A program made the position numbers and the translations under genes. Shown piece after piece: positions 53,801 to 64,000 of a DNA stretch of 64,000 bases. The notes beneath the pieces are model-generated. The model was not told the origin of the DNA. It worked only from the letters and a program-made list of their open reading frames with translations, and searched no databases. The number at the start of each line of letters is the position of its first letter. The stretch's first letter is position 1. The DNA comes from Cymbomonas tetramitiformis (taxonomy: Eukaryota; Chlorophyta; Pyramimonadophyceae; Pyramimonadales; Pyramimonadaceae): positions 1-64,000 of the forward strand of contig LGRX02035281.1 of NCBI GenBank assembly GCA_001247695.2, given 5' to 3'.

Positions 53801-56800
53801 GGAAAAAAGGTTATCGAGGAATAGATAAGTGCATAATGGGGAATATAAATTCCGTCCTGTTTTTGGGGAATAGAGTATATATGTCACATGACATCGAGCC
53901 ATGCCATTTATCGTTTCGGAGGTACAAGCGCAAGCGGTTCAGCGTGTGCAATATTTTGCGTCTGGCACACCCCCTTCTTCTAAACAATTTTTTGCATGTA
54001 GCATGAAGCATAATTTTTTCCACCATTCGATTCTAAAGCGTTTGTATTCATTAGGTGAATACCTTTCGTTTGAGCTATCGATTGGCCCCATCCGCAACCG
54101 CATCAGCTTAGCCTTCGCGACTGCAAGCTAAGTTGGTGCGGTGTGAGATGGTTTCAACCACTTGCGGCTTTGCATAATAGGGGTTTTCGTGAGAATCTTC
54201 TCACGAAACTTGGCAGTGATATTATTCATATCAATATCAGTGCACCCTCAAGAGCATATGGCAAGCCGTTGAGTATATTAAAGACGGCCGCGTGCTGGCA
54301 TGATGCCTTTTGGGTTTGAAACCCAAACCCAAACATGCCAAACAGCGAAGGGCTTCCCGTGAGTTCCAGCGCACGTAACTTTGCAAAATATATTGATAAG
54401 ATGCATATATTTTACTTTCCTGAAGTGCAAGTTTTGCGATAGCTTGTGCGCGAAGTTAACATATTATTTCTTTGACCCAGATTTATGAGTTTGTATATCA
54501 CGCTAAAATCTGTGTCAAAGAAATAGTAATACCATTTTGCGCACAGACTTTCTTAGACCTTGTGCTTCGAATATATCAAAGATAAATATCTTGGCAATAT
54601 TTCTACGCAGTTACGTGCGCTAGAACGCACGGGAAGCCCTTCGCTGTTTAGCATGTATTGGGTTTGGAAACATTCGAACCCAAGCCCAATAGATCTGCCA
54701 AAGAAATAAATTGATGGTTTTGCCAACAAGTTATCTCAAACCTTGAGCTTCTGAGAACTGAAAGATATGTGTCTTCTAAATATGTGTGCATAGTTTCGCG
54801 CGCTATAACGCACGGGAATTGCTTTTCAGTTTGGCATGTATTGGGTTTGGGTAAACTCGAACACAAACCCAATAAATCTCCAAAGAAATAAATTGATGGC
54901 TTCGTGCACAAGGCTTTTGAGGCCTTAGGCCTTTGGCAACTAAAAGATATATATCTTAGTGATACTTTTGCAAAGTAACGTGCGCTGGAACTCACGGGAA
55001 GCCCTTTGCTGTTTGGCATGTTTGGGTTTGGGTTTGCATGTACCCAAACCCATTATGTGTAGCACGCGTTTTGCGCATAGCTCACATCAGAGGTTGTGCG
55101 TTTGAGGGTGCACCAATATTGCTGTTAGCAATATTGGTGCCAAGTATCGTGCGCTAGAACGCACGAGAACCCCTCCGCTGTTTGAGTTTTGATGCGATGT
55201 GCATGAAAGTTATAAGGGCCTCTCAGCTGAGCTGATGCGGCCACGGATCGGCTCAGTCAAGAGCTCAAAAAACTCCTACCTAAGAGTCTAAATGATATAT
55301 CTATGTGCATTACGAACGTTGGAAAATGTTTTCCCAATCTAATTTACTCGCAAACAGTGTGGGGTATACATACGTGCAGTGAAATATTCACGGCCGTGAA
55401 TTTAATATTCACGGCCGTGAAATTAATATTAACGGCCGTGAATTCCAGATTCGGGAGGGCGTAAACCGTACAGTACGTTTATGTGAGAACTGAAGTCGGC
55501 TTGGTTGCAAAGACCTGTATGGTATTTTCTCCAGGTATTTTCAGACGTGTTCCCAAAGTGACCAAAAACCGAACGATCGGCGATCGAACGGTTTTTGGTC
55601 ACTTTGGGAGTGAGATCGTGAGTTTAGGCTTGGTGACAACACGCGAGACAACAGCAGCACTGAGTATTTTCAGACGTGTTCCCAAAGTGACCAAAAACCG
55701 AACGATCGCCGATCGAACGGTTTTTGGTCACTTTGGGAGTGAGATCGTGAGTTTCTAAGGCTTGGTGACAACACGCGAGACAACACTAAGTATTACAGTC
55801 TGAAAATACTTGGAGAAAATACTCACTGTCTGATTTGTTAAATATGCAATTTTAACTAAAGGCGGAAGGCTTTCTCTCCGGGAGTGTGCCCTGTCCAGCG
55901 AAATAAAGATCTCTAAGATTGTATTAATCTGAGTAATCTTTTGCTTCAAAATATTATCACATATTCCTACTTAGTATGATGTGGGTACCCGTTTCGCAAA
56001 GAAGATGAAAACCCATAGCGCAACTATTGCGGGTTTCAAATTCCTTAAATTCCACCCGCTTCCGCCAAATGAACGCGTCATCCCACAACGAGATGTGTGG
56101 TTGACCGTTCAGTTTGTGCAATTTGTTTAGGGAAAACAACGCATACGAAATACTATTTTTGCTAACGCTTCCCTCATCCGTTGCCCAGGCTCTCTTGCAA
56201 ACGAGCGCGCGAATGAGGGAAGAAACGCCTAGCGGAAACGTGGACGCGGTTGACATCCGCGTTTCCGCTAGAGGTGAAATTGCATTGCCAAACGGCCAAT
56301 ATGTGTTTATTATGCTTATATGATATGCGTGATATGTTCATGCTGTGCAAGATGCGTCCCTGTTGGGCGTGAGTCGAGTTGGCTGGCTCGAATCACGCCC
56401 ATGATTACCCCCCTCACAAGAACCGTCAAGCATCCTAGATTCCGAACGGATCTTGCTTCCAACCCTTTCTAATTTGAGCAGAATTGCCTGCACACTCGGT
56501 ATCGTGGTCAGGAACTCGCGTAGAATTACGTATCTGGTTCACTGAAAGCCCCGTATCTGGTTCAACGAAAGCCACGTATCTGGTTCAACGAAAGCCCTGT
56601 ATCTAGTTCAATGAAAGCCCCGTACCTGGTTCAACGAAAGCCCCGTATCTGGTTCAATGAAAGCCCCGTAATCTTGCTTGCGCAAACAAAGTTGTTCCTA
56701 ACACTTATTATGTAGTCAACTGTACAAGGGAACCGTGGAAAGCAAGGGCAACACACCTTTCATTTTTGATGGAGAATCTTTTACCCTGTCCTCTTTCTTG

Positions 56801-57064
56801 AATAGAGGACAATAAAATGCATACCATCCGTGTGTTCAACAGTACAACGATACCCGCCGTTGTCGCAAGAAAGGCACACCCTAGTGTACTTTTTCGGAGG
56901 CTTCCTCATGTTTGCAATACCCAAGTGAACAGATGGGTGGGGGGGGATAATTCAAACGGTGATATTAGACGCATGTTCATGTGTCACAAACTTATTCCCC
57001 AAAAACAGGTCGGAATTTCTATTCCCCATTATGCACTTTTCTATTCCTAAATCATTATGCTACC
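53801..57064. mobile_element. Mutator-like non-autonomous element, copy B (3264 bp)
   Basis: It is flanked by a perfect 9-bp duplication ACAATAATA (53,792-53,800 and 57,065-57,073); the left arm has the empty site at 35,450-35,458. It is colinear with 16,284-19,686, with an extra ~70 bp near the left end (AGCCATGCCATTTATCG) and one hairpin fewer at 55,552-55,740. Terminal repeats are as in copy A but more diverged (ATAGATAAGTGCATAATGGG). It is inserted in the right arm only 47 bp from the end of the non-LTR element. Confidence 0.9.
56536..56670. repeat. ~23-bp minisatellite inside Mutator-like copy B
   Basis: CGTATCTGGTTCAACGAAAG repeats about six times with small changes. Copy A has about four units at 19,160-19,280, so the number varies between copies. 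Confidence 0.85.
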
Positions 57065-57159
57065 ACAATAATAATCAAGATCATTTTGCTCATTCATTCA
57101 TATTTTTCGTTCTTGAATTGGGACTTGTTGTTGTGTCATAGGATATCATTGCCACATAA

Positions 57160-58585
57160 GTGCCCACAAACCCAACTAGCAATGACAAGCATGAGTCTTT
57201 GCTCGTCAAGAGCCATCAATTGCGCAAGCAAGAGAAAGCCCAGATGCTGCGAGAGAAGGCGGAGTTGCGTGATCAGCGCGGTGCTAACACTTCAGATGGC
57301 AGTGGGACACATTCAGCAATCAAGCTTCATCGGAAAACATAGCGTGCACTTTTGAGACAATCTCTCGAAGCATGCGCAAGTGATCAATTGCTGGTATGTT
57401 TGGAGTGTGATCAGAAATTCGACAGCAAGCGGAAAAGAGTCTCGTATGAAGCACACATCAGCAAATGTCGTCGGAAACAATTGTCTTCGGTGAAAAACAT
57501 GATACACGACAAAATTGGCGTGTTGAAGAAAGTCCATGAACATAAGGCACATGCTTCGATAGAGGAGACCCGCACCATCATCTTCGAATCACATGCCCAA
57601 TTCAAAGCAGACGTGTCGTGCACATCTGATGGCAGCTCTGATTTGGTTGTGAATGGCATAAAATGGCAGACATCGCGATTAAAGACATGTGATTTGGTGC
57701 CCGGTTGCCATCTGCGTAGCATCAATGATGAACCTTGCCAGGCCATCAAGGCGGCACATGAGGTAGATGGCATCTTCAGCATAATGCGGCATATATCTAT
57801 ACAATCATTTCCATGTGCTTTCACGTTCACTCTCCCTCAGCCGCTCATGCTAAAGCGAGGCTGGGCGCGTATGCTAACACGAGCCGCGCGCATCCAATTC
57901 TCAGAGGGACAAGAAGTCCTCATGCTTGCTCAGTGGGAACTCAATAACAAGATCACAGCCGCATCCCTCCGGGAGAGAATGGATGTCCATTTTGTAGGGC
58001 GCGAAGAGTTGCAACTCTTAGATTCCAAAGTCCAATTATTTCTGTCTCGGATCTACTCTAGGGTGCGTCGCACCGGACAAGCGGGTGTTGATGCCGCAAG
58101 ATATCAGAATCAAGAGGGTGCGTGGAGAGGATGCTGACATCGACTCAGTGGCTGCACTGCCATTTGTTACGTGTGGCCGAGGCAAGGGGCGAGGAGGAGC
58201 TACATCATCTGGGGCTGCACCACAACCTGTCGCTCGTGGACGAGGCAAGGGCCGAGGAGAAGCTGCATCGTCATCAACGGCGGTGCCGCAAGTTGCTGCT
58301 CGTGGCCGAAGCAAGGGGCGAGGGGGAGTTGCATCATTTGCGGCTGCACAGCCACCTGTTGCTCGTGGACGAGGCAAGGGCCGAGGCGAAGCTGCATCGT
58401 CATCAACGGCGGTGCCGCAAGTTGCTGCTCGTGGCCGAGGCAAGGGGCGAGGGAGAGTTGCATCATCTGCGGCTGCACAGCCACCTGTTGCTCGTGGGCG
58501 AGGCAAAGGGCCAGGAGAAACTACATCATCTGCGGCCACACCGCAAGTTGTTGCTCGTGGCCGAGGCAACAAGAGGAAAGTTTGA
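57160..58585 (+). pseudogene. zinc-finger and GRGKGRG-repeat protein, right-arm copy, frameshifted
   Basis: Inverse copy of the gene at 33,941-35,362. It has the same TAG at 57,340-57,342, the same finger and the same repeat tail ending GRGNKRKV-TGA at 58,585. Compared with the left arm there is a 4-base insertion (about 58,121-58,124) that shifts the frame after YQNQEG and gives an early stop at 58,137; the repeat tail is then open in another frame from about 58,085. Other differences are a few substitutions. The shared TAG predates the arm duplication, or both copies are read through. Confidence 0.6.
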
Positions 58586-59083
58586 TCCGCGGCACGAGTA
58601 TATATTATGCACTTGTAGACCATATCATCGAGAGTAGAGCAAAAGTGGCAACAAGTATGTGACATAGACGCACACTCAATGTGAACACACAGAGGTCGAT
58701 TATGTTGTTATGCTAGCGAGGAGCGAGAACATAAAATGTGTTTTATGTTATAAACCCATGGATGTGATATGGGCGATCCAATAACTCACGTCATGGCATC
58801 CTGCCATACATAATGCTATGATGAGTAGTAAGCATTTCAACATACATAGTTTGATATCTTCATTGATGGATAGATTGTGACGAATTCCTCTGATCGCTTG
58901 ATGAGATGAATATTTCTATAATCACCGCTGCATTAATAATAAACGAGTGGCCATCCGCTTCATCCTGTCTGCTCCGATTACGTACGCGTCTACGCGATCG
59001 TGTGAATATGGGAAGATCTTAACATGCATAAGTCATAACCACAAAGAACGTCAATTCCCTATCCTCTGAGGTTTTCATCACAC
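58586..59083. other. right-arm DNA without a gene
   Basis: Inverse of about 33,443-33,940. It contains a palindrome-like AACATAAAATGTGTTTTATGTT. Nothing else supported. Confidence 0.6.
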
Positions 59084-59428
59084 TCATAATAAAGGGCCCA
59101 TTGCACGTTCACTTATTGCAACGGCGAAAGCTGCGTGATGCCCGCTTGTAGCACCTCGGACCTCCGCTGCGGGGAGAGCAACGCGGTTATGCTCATGTCG
59201 ACGCATCCGATGCAAAATTAACAGGCAATGCATGCAGTGAACAAAATTTCCGGTGGAATGACACCGATCCGTATCCGATGCCAACACGAGGCCGCCGCGA
59301 GGGCGACATGCGTATAGAGCATACACAACCCATGTCGTCTCATCTCCACCATCCTCCATCTCGGAGTTGTCACCACCAACATGAAAGTTAGTTCTCAAAA
59401 ATGCTAGACCGTAGGAATCGCGCCCCAT
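59084..59428 (-). CDS. conserved 114-codon ORF of the palindrome arms, right copy
   Basis: Inverse copy of 33,098-33,442 with intact frame and the Cys/His cluster (RCHSTGNFVHCMHC). Two substitutions distinguish the copies. Function unknown. Confidence 0.3.
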   Translation of the reverse strand: MGRDSYGLAFLRTNFHVGGDNSEMEDGGDETTWVVYALYACRPRGGLVLASDTDRCHSTGNFVHCMHCLLILHRMRRHEHNRVALPAAEVRGATSGHHAAFAVAISERAMGPLL

Positions 59429-60545
59429 ATGAGCGCTATCAAGGTGAAAGTTGCTAAAATGTGGCTAAAACTGCAATTTGAGTCCATTTTGGGACCTTAA
59501 ACCCCAAATTCGGGTTATTGTACCATGCAACTGACATATGCGGACACCAAATATCGGATTCTCAACATATAGATTGGTTATTCAAAATGCTAGACCGTAG
59601 GAATCGCGCCCCATATGGGCGCTATCAAGGTGAAAGTTGCTAAAATGTGGCTAAAACTGCAATTTGAGTCCATTTTGGGACCTTAAACCCCAAATTCGGG
59701 TTATTGTACCATGCAACTGACATGTGCGGACATCAAATATCGAATTCTCAACATGAAAATTGGTTCTCAAAAATGCTAGACCGTAGGAATCGCGCCCCAT
59801 ATGGGCGCAATCAAGGTGAAAGTTGCTAAAATGTGGCTAAAACTGCAATTTGAGTCCATTTTGGGACCTTTAAACCCAAATTAGGGTTGTGGTAACATGC
59901 AACTGACATACGTGGACATCAAATATCGGATTCTCAACATGAAAATTGGTTCTCAAAATGCTAGACCGTAGGAATCGCGCCCCATATGGGCGCTATCAAG
60001 GTGAAAGTTGCTAAAATGTGGCTAAAACTGCAATTTGAGTCCATTTTGGGACCTTAAACCCCAAATTAGGGTTGTGGTACCATGCAACTGACATATGCGG
60101 ACATCAAATATCGGATTCTCAACATGAAAATTGGTTCTCAAAAATGCTAGACCGTAGGAATCGCGCCCCATATGGGCGCAATCAAGGTGAAAGTTGCTAA
60201 AATGTGGCTAAAACTGCAATTTGAGTCCATTTTGGGACCTTTAAACCCAAATTAGGGTTGTGGTAACATGCAACTGACATATGTGGACATCAAATATCGG
60301 ATTCTCAACATGAAAATTGGGTCTCGAAAATGCTAGACCGTAGGAATCGCGCCCCATATGGGCGCAATCAAGGTGAAAGTTGCTAAAATGTGGCTAAAAC
60401 TGCAATTTGAGTCCATTTTGGGACCTTTAAACCCAAATTAGGGTTGTGGTAACATGCGACTGACATATGTGGACATCGAATATCGGATTCTCAACATGAA
60501 AATTGGTTCTCAAAAATGCTAAACTATAGGAATCGTGCACCATAT
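59395..60545. repeat. 186-bp satellite, right arm, about six units
   Basis: TGCTAGACCGTAGGAATCGC recurs near 59,402, 59,589, 59,775, 59,960, 60,147 and 60,333, with a diverged last unit near 60,518. Same unit as at 32,399-33,130, inverted, with about two units more. Confidence 0.95.
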
Positions 60546-60600
60546 GGGTGAGTACAAAAAACAGTCAATCCATCCCATCTGAGTCGCGGAAGTGGTCATA

Positions 60601-61147
60601 CAGTAATCACTCACATTTAAGGAAACTCGACGTTAAGGAAATAGCCAGCGTTTGGGGGGGGGGTACCCAACTCGATGAGAAAAGCTTGGATTTTCCGACT
60701 TATGAGATGGCCTGAAATAAGGAAAATGACCGCTGGCTGCCTAGCTGGAGAGGCATTTCTTAAACTAAGAAAACTTTGCCGGGAAATTGACAAATATGGT
60801 ATATTTGATGGGTTTTCATGATTTTTGCACAAAACTTGTCTTAAAGGTTTAAGTTCCTGATAGTCTGTTTCAGATATAATATCGTCATCAAAATCTTGCT
60901 TTAATTCTTTAAGCTGCGCACGGCTCTCAGGCTCCATTTTCTCGGAAAATGAACACCTTAAGAGAACGGGCTGGCTAGGGAAGGTGTCCACGTGGATGGT
61001 TATGGAATTCGCTGGCTGGCTCACGAGATCGCGGTCCACTATCCATAGCGTTCTCTTATGACGCCGACGCGGCGGGGGCTACCCAACTCGATGAGAAAAG
61101 CTGACTGACCTGGATTTCTCTGTTTTCTTACAGGTGGGTGATTACTG
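60601..61147. mobile_element. 547-bp Tc1/mariner-type MITE
   Basis: The ends are CAGTAATCACTCAC and GTGGGTGATTACTG (one mismatch), flanked by TA on both sides (60,599-60,600 and 61,148-61,149). CAGT termini with a TA duplication are typical of Tc1/mariner. A 25-bp direct repeat TACCCAACTCGATGAGAAAA is subterminal at 60,663 and 61,080. No transposase. It sits exactly at the border between the palindrome arm and the helicase gene. Confidence 0.85.
60617..61039 (-). other. ORF inside the MITE with a SHOCT-like segment
   Basis: A 140-codon open frame on the minus strand includes MEPESRAQLKELKQDFDDDI followed by ISETDYQELK, which has the spacing of the short SHOCT oligomerisation helix pair (L..L......I..EY...K). 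The rest is of no known type. It may be captured host sequence or coincidence; expression is doubtful. Confidence 0.2.
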
Positions 61148-61189
61148 TATTATGACTTAAGCGATAAAGACATTGATAACATATTGAGC

Positions 61190-62737
61190 ATGTTACCTCA
61201 TGATATCATTGATACATACCAAGATTTTCGGCTCTTTACCAATGCCATGAAGGGATTGAATCAACTCACAAAATGGAATGAATTTTCAAAGACCAAACCG
61301 AAGTATGATCATGAAAACAACATCAAGATATGGAATGCATGCAAACCCAATGAGTTTGATTCAATCTCATGGCTACTCTCCAAAGCAAAAAAGAAGATAG
61401 CCGTCAATCATCATAAAATGAAAAGACTTCCAAGGAATAAGATTAAACCTCATAGTGTCATAAGGCGTCCTAAATTACAAAATAAACAAGGATCGGACGT
61501 TCTAAAATTTGGAGAGTCATACATCATCAAATCGGGTTGTGCCACCGGAAAAACAACAACATTCATGGACCACACTAAAGCCAATCTTGAAAAGAGAAAC
61601 GGAATGAAGTTTATAAGCATTGTGTCAAGAGTGAGTTTGGCCGAAGATCACTATACAAAGTTCAATGAGGCGGGGATCAATTGTAAAATTTATAACGATG
61701 AGGACGACTCGTTGAAGCAAGGAGATAACATTGTCATTCAATTAGATAGCTTGTGCATGTTGAGTAGATTTGATTTGAAAGAGTATACCATTTTCATGGA
61801 TGAGTGGAATTCTATATACGACCATCTTATAGGGTCTACAACCTTGAATACAATTAGGAGTCACATCTACCCATATCTCAAACACGTACTAAATACAAGT
61901 AGGAATTACATTGCAACCGATCAAGACATATGTGACGATTCTATTGAATTTTTGAATACGATTAACAAGGAGTATATGTTCATATATAACAAGCACAAAC
62001 ATTTTTCGGGTGTTCCGATCTATGAGATTAAAAAAGAGAAAGACCTTAGAAAGATGATATTAAAACAAGACAAGTACTTGATCCCAATGGACTCCGCTAC
62101 CTTGGCCGAAGAATTGTATGCATATTTAAAACCACACCATGACGATTTAGTATTGATCACCAAAAAGACCGACAAACTACCTAATTTCAACACTACCAAA
62201 AAGATAATATATAGTCCCAAAGTAGTGTATGGGATAGATTGCAACAATAAAGAGATGAAACGTCCCGTGTTTGCACTATACAAAGAACATACCATCAACC
62301 CATTAGGCATGGCCCAACAAGTGATGAGAGAAAGAAACCCGACATGTGTATATGTCTTCTTTTACAAGCAAAAATACAAACCAAACCCGAAGACACTTGA
62401 AGATGTGAGAAACGATTTGGAGAGCACCCACACAATGGGATTAGAACTATTTAAGTTGCCGTCAATCCCAAAAGAATTGGCCGAGGAATACTTAGAATCT
62501 CGGGCACGATTTGAGTACAAGCAACTTTGTTACAACACCAATAAACGAGCTCACTTCATCAATATAATGAGAAATCAAGGGTTTGTGTTTGAGAATCAAT
62601 ATCTTAAAGCACAAAGGTTGATCGGGCCTATCGCGGACCTACGAGCAATTCTCCTCCGGACCTATGGGCCTAACAGTTCTAGTATGGCCACACCACCGCT
62701 GGAAAGCCCCGGACCTACGGTGGGCCTATGGATTTAG
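61190..62737 (+). pseudogene. PriCT-2 + SF2 origin-binding-type helicase, truncated at both ends (giant-virus type)
   Basis: The first ATG in frame is at 61,190, but the frame is open back to the MITE and reads YYDLSDKDIDNILSMLPHD, the start of a PriCT-2 domain (through WNEFSKTKPKYD and KPNEFDSISWLLSKAKK). It is followed by a helicase with Walker A SGCATGKTTT, SIVSRVSLAEDHYTKF, and Walker B/DExx FMDEWNS (61,796-61,814). In large DNA viruses and related elements a primase domain normally precedes PriCT-2; it is missing here, cut off at the palindrome/MITE border. The C-terminus runs into GGACCTA-type repeat DNA at about 62,620 and stops at TAG. Codon use is AT-rich, unlike the GC-rich genes on the left, which suits a viral origin. 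Confidence 0.7.
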
Positions 62738-64000
62738 GAGTGGTTTGTTGTCCAGATGTATTTATCGGGGACAGGTCGAGCTTACAATGTGTGATGTGAT
62801 CGGGGCCTACGGCGGACTTATTGAAAATTGTATCGAATAGGAAAGTTGAGATGTTGGCATGCATTTTACTATTCCCACGTTATGCTGATTTATAAGCAAT
62901 CTTTAGATTTGGCAAATTACGGTGTGGATAAGGTCTGGATCCCTAGTAGAAAATAATGCCTAAAACCGTCGGCAATGCTGGAGGCAAAAACTCCGCGCAT
63001 GGCGAGCAGGGAAGATATCTTCCTGGGATTGGCCGGCCCGGGGCCGTGTCACGGAGGCCCGGGCCGAAGGCGGGCCGAAGGAAAAGTTGCGGATGGGCCG
63101 AGTCGCATTGAGGGGAAAATCGATAAATTTCCAAAATTTTATCGATTTTTGACAAATTGTCATACTTAAAATTAAAATTTTGCGCCTGCGGCGGGCAATT
63201 TTGGGTTCGGGCCGAGACGGGCTGAAATGTGGCCGAAGTAAATTCCCAATGCGGGCCGAGTCACCTCAGCGGAAGATATCTACCCTGATGGCGAGTAATC
63301 TGGCTGGAACGTAGACCCGACGATGCATAGGGGAAATGCTCCACCGACCCGGATATGGGTGAAAATATGCAAAAATCTGGCGAAAGTCGGTTAAGATCGA
63401 GTGAAAATTATTCGCCTGCGGCGCACAAAAAATGGGAGAAAGTCAACGCATTGGGTCCGAGTAATTAATTGGAGGTGCGCTGACACCAAAAACAATCGTC
63501 ATTTTCTACTTGACCTGGGTCTTTATTGTCCGGAAAGAGAAGCCTTAGACGAATAAATAAGTCAGGCATATGTGCATCGTGGTTTTTGAATAGGTTGAAT
63601 TTGGTTTTATAAAGATTTTGGAACATTTCGGTATTTATTTTCTTGTAAACTTTTAGATTTATTAAAAATTGTCTTGATATATGTCTAGTACTGTAACGCT
63701 ATATAATCGACTCGTGGGATTCAAATATCAAGTCATGCATAATATAAGTGCATTGATATGCCTTTGATGATGATAAGAGTGATTCGAACTCGAAGGGATG
63801 TACTAGATGAAACACTTGATTAGGCGAAATCTTATGTGTATTTGTTAACCTAGATAACCCACATATAATATGTCAAATTGGACGGGCCGCAAGGACCTAT
63901 GGCGGACCTATGACTATTTGAGTGAGGACCGCCCGGACCTATACGGGACCTACGAAATCCAGAAAACGGGGGCTACGGTGATTTCTTGAAGACAGCAGCA
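62620..64000. other. low-complexity DNA with GGACCTA and GGGCCGA motifs, no gene
   Basis: CGGACCTATGGGCC-like words occur at 62,635-62,735, 62,795-62,820 and 63,885-63,955. GGGCCGA words cluster at 63,050-63,110 and 63,205-63,260. CGCCTGCGGCG occurs at 63,183 and 63,411. No ORF of note. The repeated words suggest a degraded satellite that has replaced the 3' end of the helicase gene. Confidence 0.6.

Larger units (their letters stand above)
32327..60598. repeat. giant inverted repeat (foldback), ~4.3-kb arms, two elements nested in right arm
   Basis: Starting from GACCACTTCCGCGACTCAG at 32,328 the left arm reads the same as the reverse complement of sequence ending at 60,598. The match runs inward through the satellite, the two ORFs, the microsatellites and the CA-rich stretches to a near-perfect central palindrome around 36,575. 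The right arm is interrupted by the non-LTR element (37,384-53,745) and by Mutator-like copy B (53,801-57,064). Once these are removed both arms are about 4.3 kb. Differences include about two extra satellite units on the right, a 4-base insertion at about 58,121, and poor matching of the block 35,619-35,960 with its counterpart. The outer borders show no clear target duplication. Confidence 0.85.

Noticed and set aside
32327..60598. The inverted repeat as a sequencing or assembly mirror artefact
   Set aside because: The arms differ by substitutions, satellite unit number, a 4-base insertion and two nested elements with clean target duplications only on one side. A mirror artefact would be identical.

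Overview
This is a nuclear window from a eukaryote, most likely a unicellular alga. The evidence is GT-AG introns with short exons, minisatellites in introns, nested eukaryotic transposons and one fragment of a large-DNA-virus-type replication gene. Two short CCCTAAACCCT stretches would suit a green-lineage telomere motif, but they are too short to count. No rRNA, tRNA, CRISPR array or bacterial-style operon was seen. The species is not identified.

Layout. (1) 1-13.5 kb is GC-rich. It holds exons of one or two intron-containing genes of unknown function (4.6-10.5 kb), with minisatellites expanded between exons. (2) 13.5-20.6 kb is a nest of DNA transposons: two copies of an 828/831-bp TA-flanked element (E) bracket a tandem pair of ~985-bp units (U). 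Each U carries the 5' part of a Tc1/mariner-type transposase, and the second U is split by a 3.4-kb Mutator-like element with a perfect 9-bp target duplication. (3) 20.6-32.3 kb is mostly non-coding. It has a pair of LTR-like repeats (21.2 and 25.5 kb) around a gene-less interior with a 478-bp tandem repeat, and a dispersed ~260-bp repeat. (4) 32.3-60.6 kb is one enormous inverted repeat with arms of about 4.3 kb before insertions, centred near 36,575. Both arms carry the same zinc-finger/GRGKGRG-repeat gene and a 186-bp satellite. The right arm was then hit by a 16.4-kb non-LTR retrotransposon and by a second copy of the Mutator-like element; the left arm keeps both empty sites. (5) 60.6-64 kb holds a 547-bp Tc1/mariner-type MITE, a truncated PriCT-2 + SF2 helicase gene of giant-virus type, and low-complexity GGACCTA-rich DNA.

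The highlight is the non-LTR retrotransposon at 37,384-53,745. Its ends are set by an 8-bp target-site duplication, an (ATT)n tail and an intact empty site in the other palindrome arm. It encodes an ORF1 with a zinc-knuckle-like motif that appears to contain two spliceosomal introns. Its ORF2 region carries a Ulp1-type cysteine protease, a second Ulp1-like domain lacking the catalytic Cys and His, an AP-type endonuclease, reverse transcriptase, RNase H, a CCHC finger and a C-terminal NPPF domain resembling an adenine methyltransferase. A 2.5-kb DNA transposon sits inside ORF1, and removing it restores the frame. The copy is decayed by a few frameshifts and in-frame stops.
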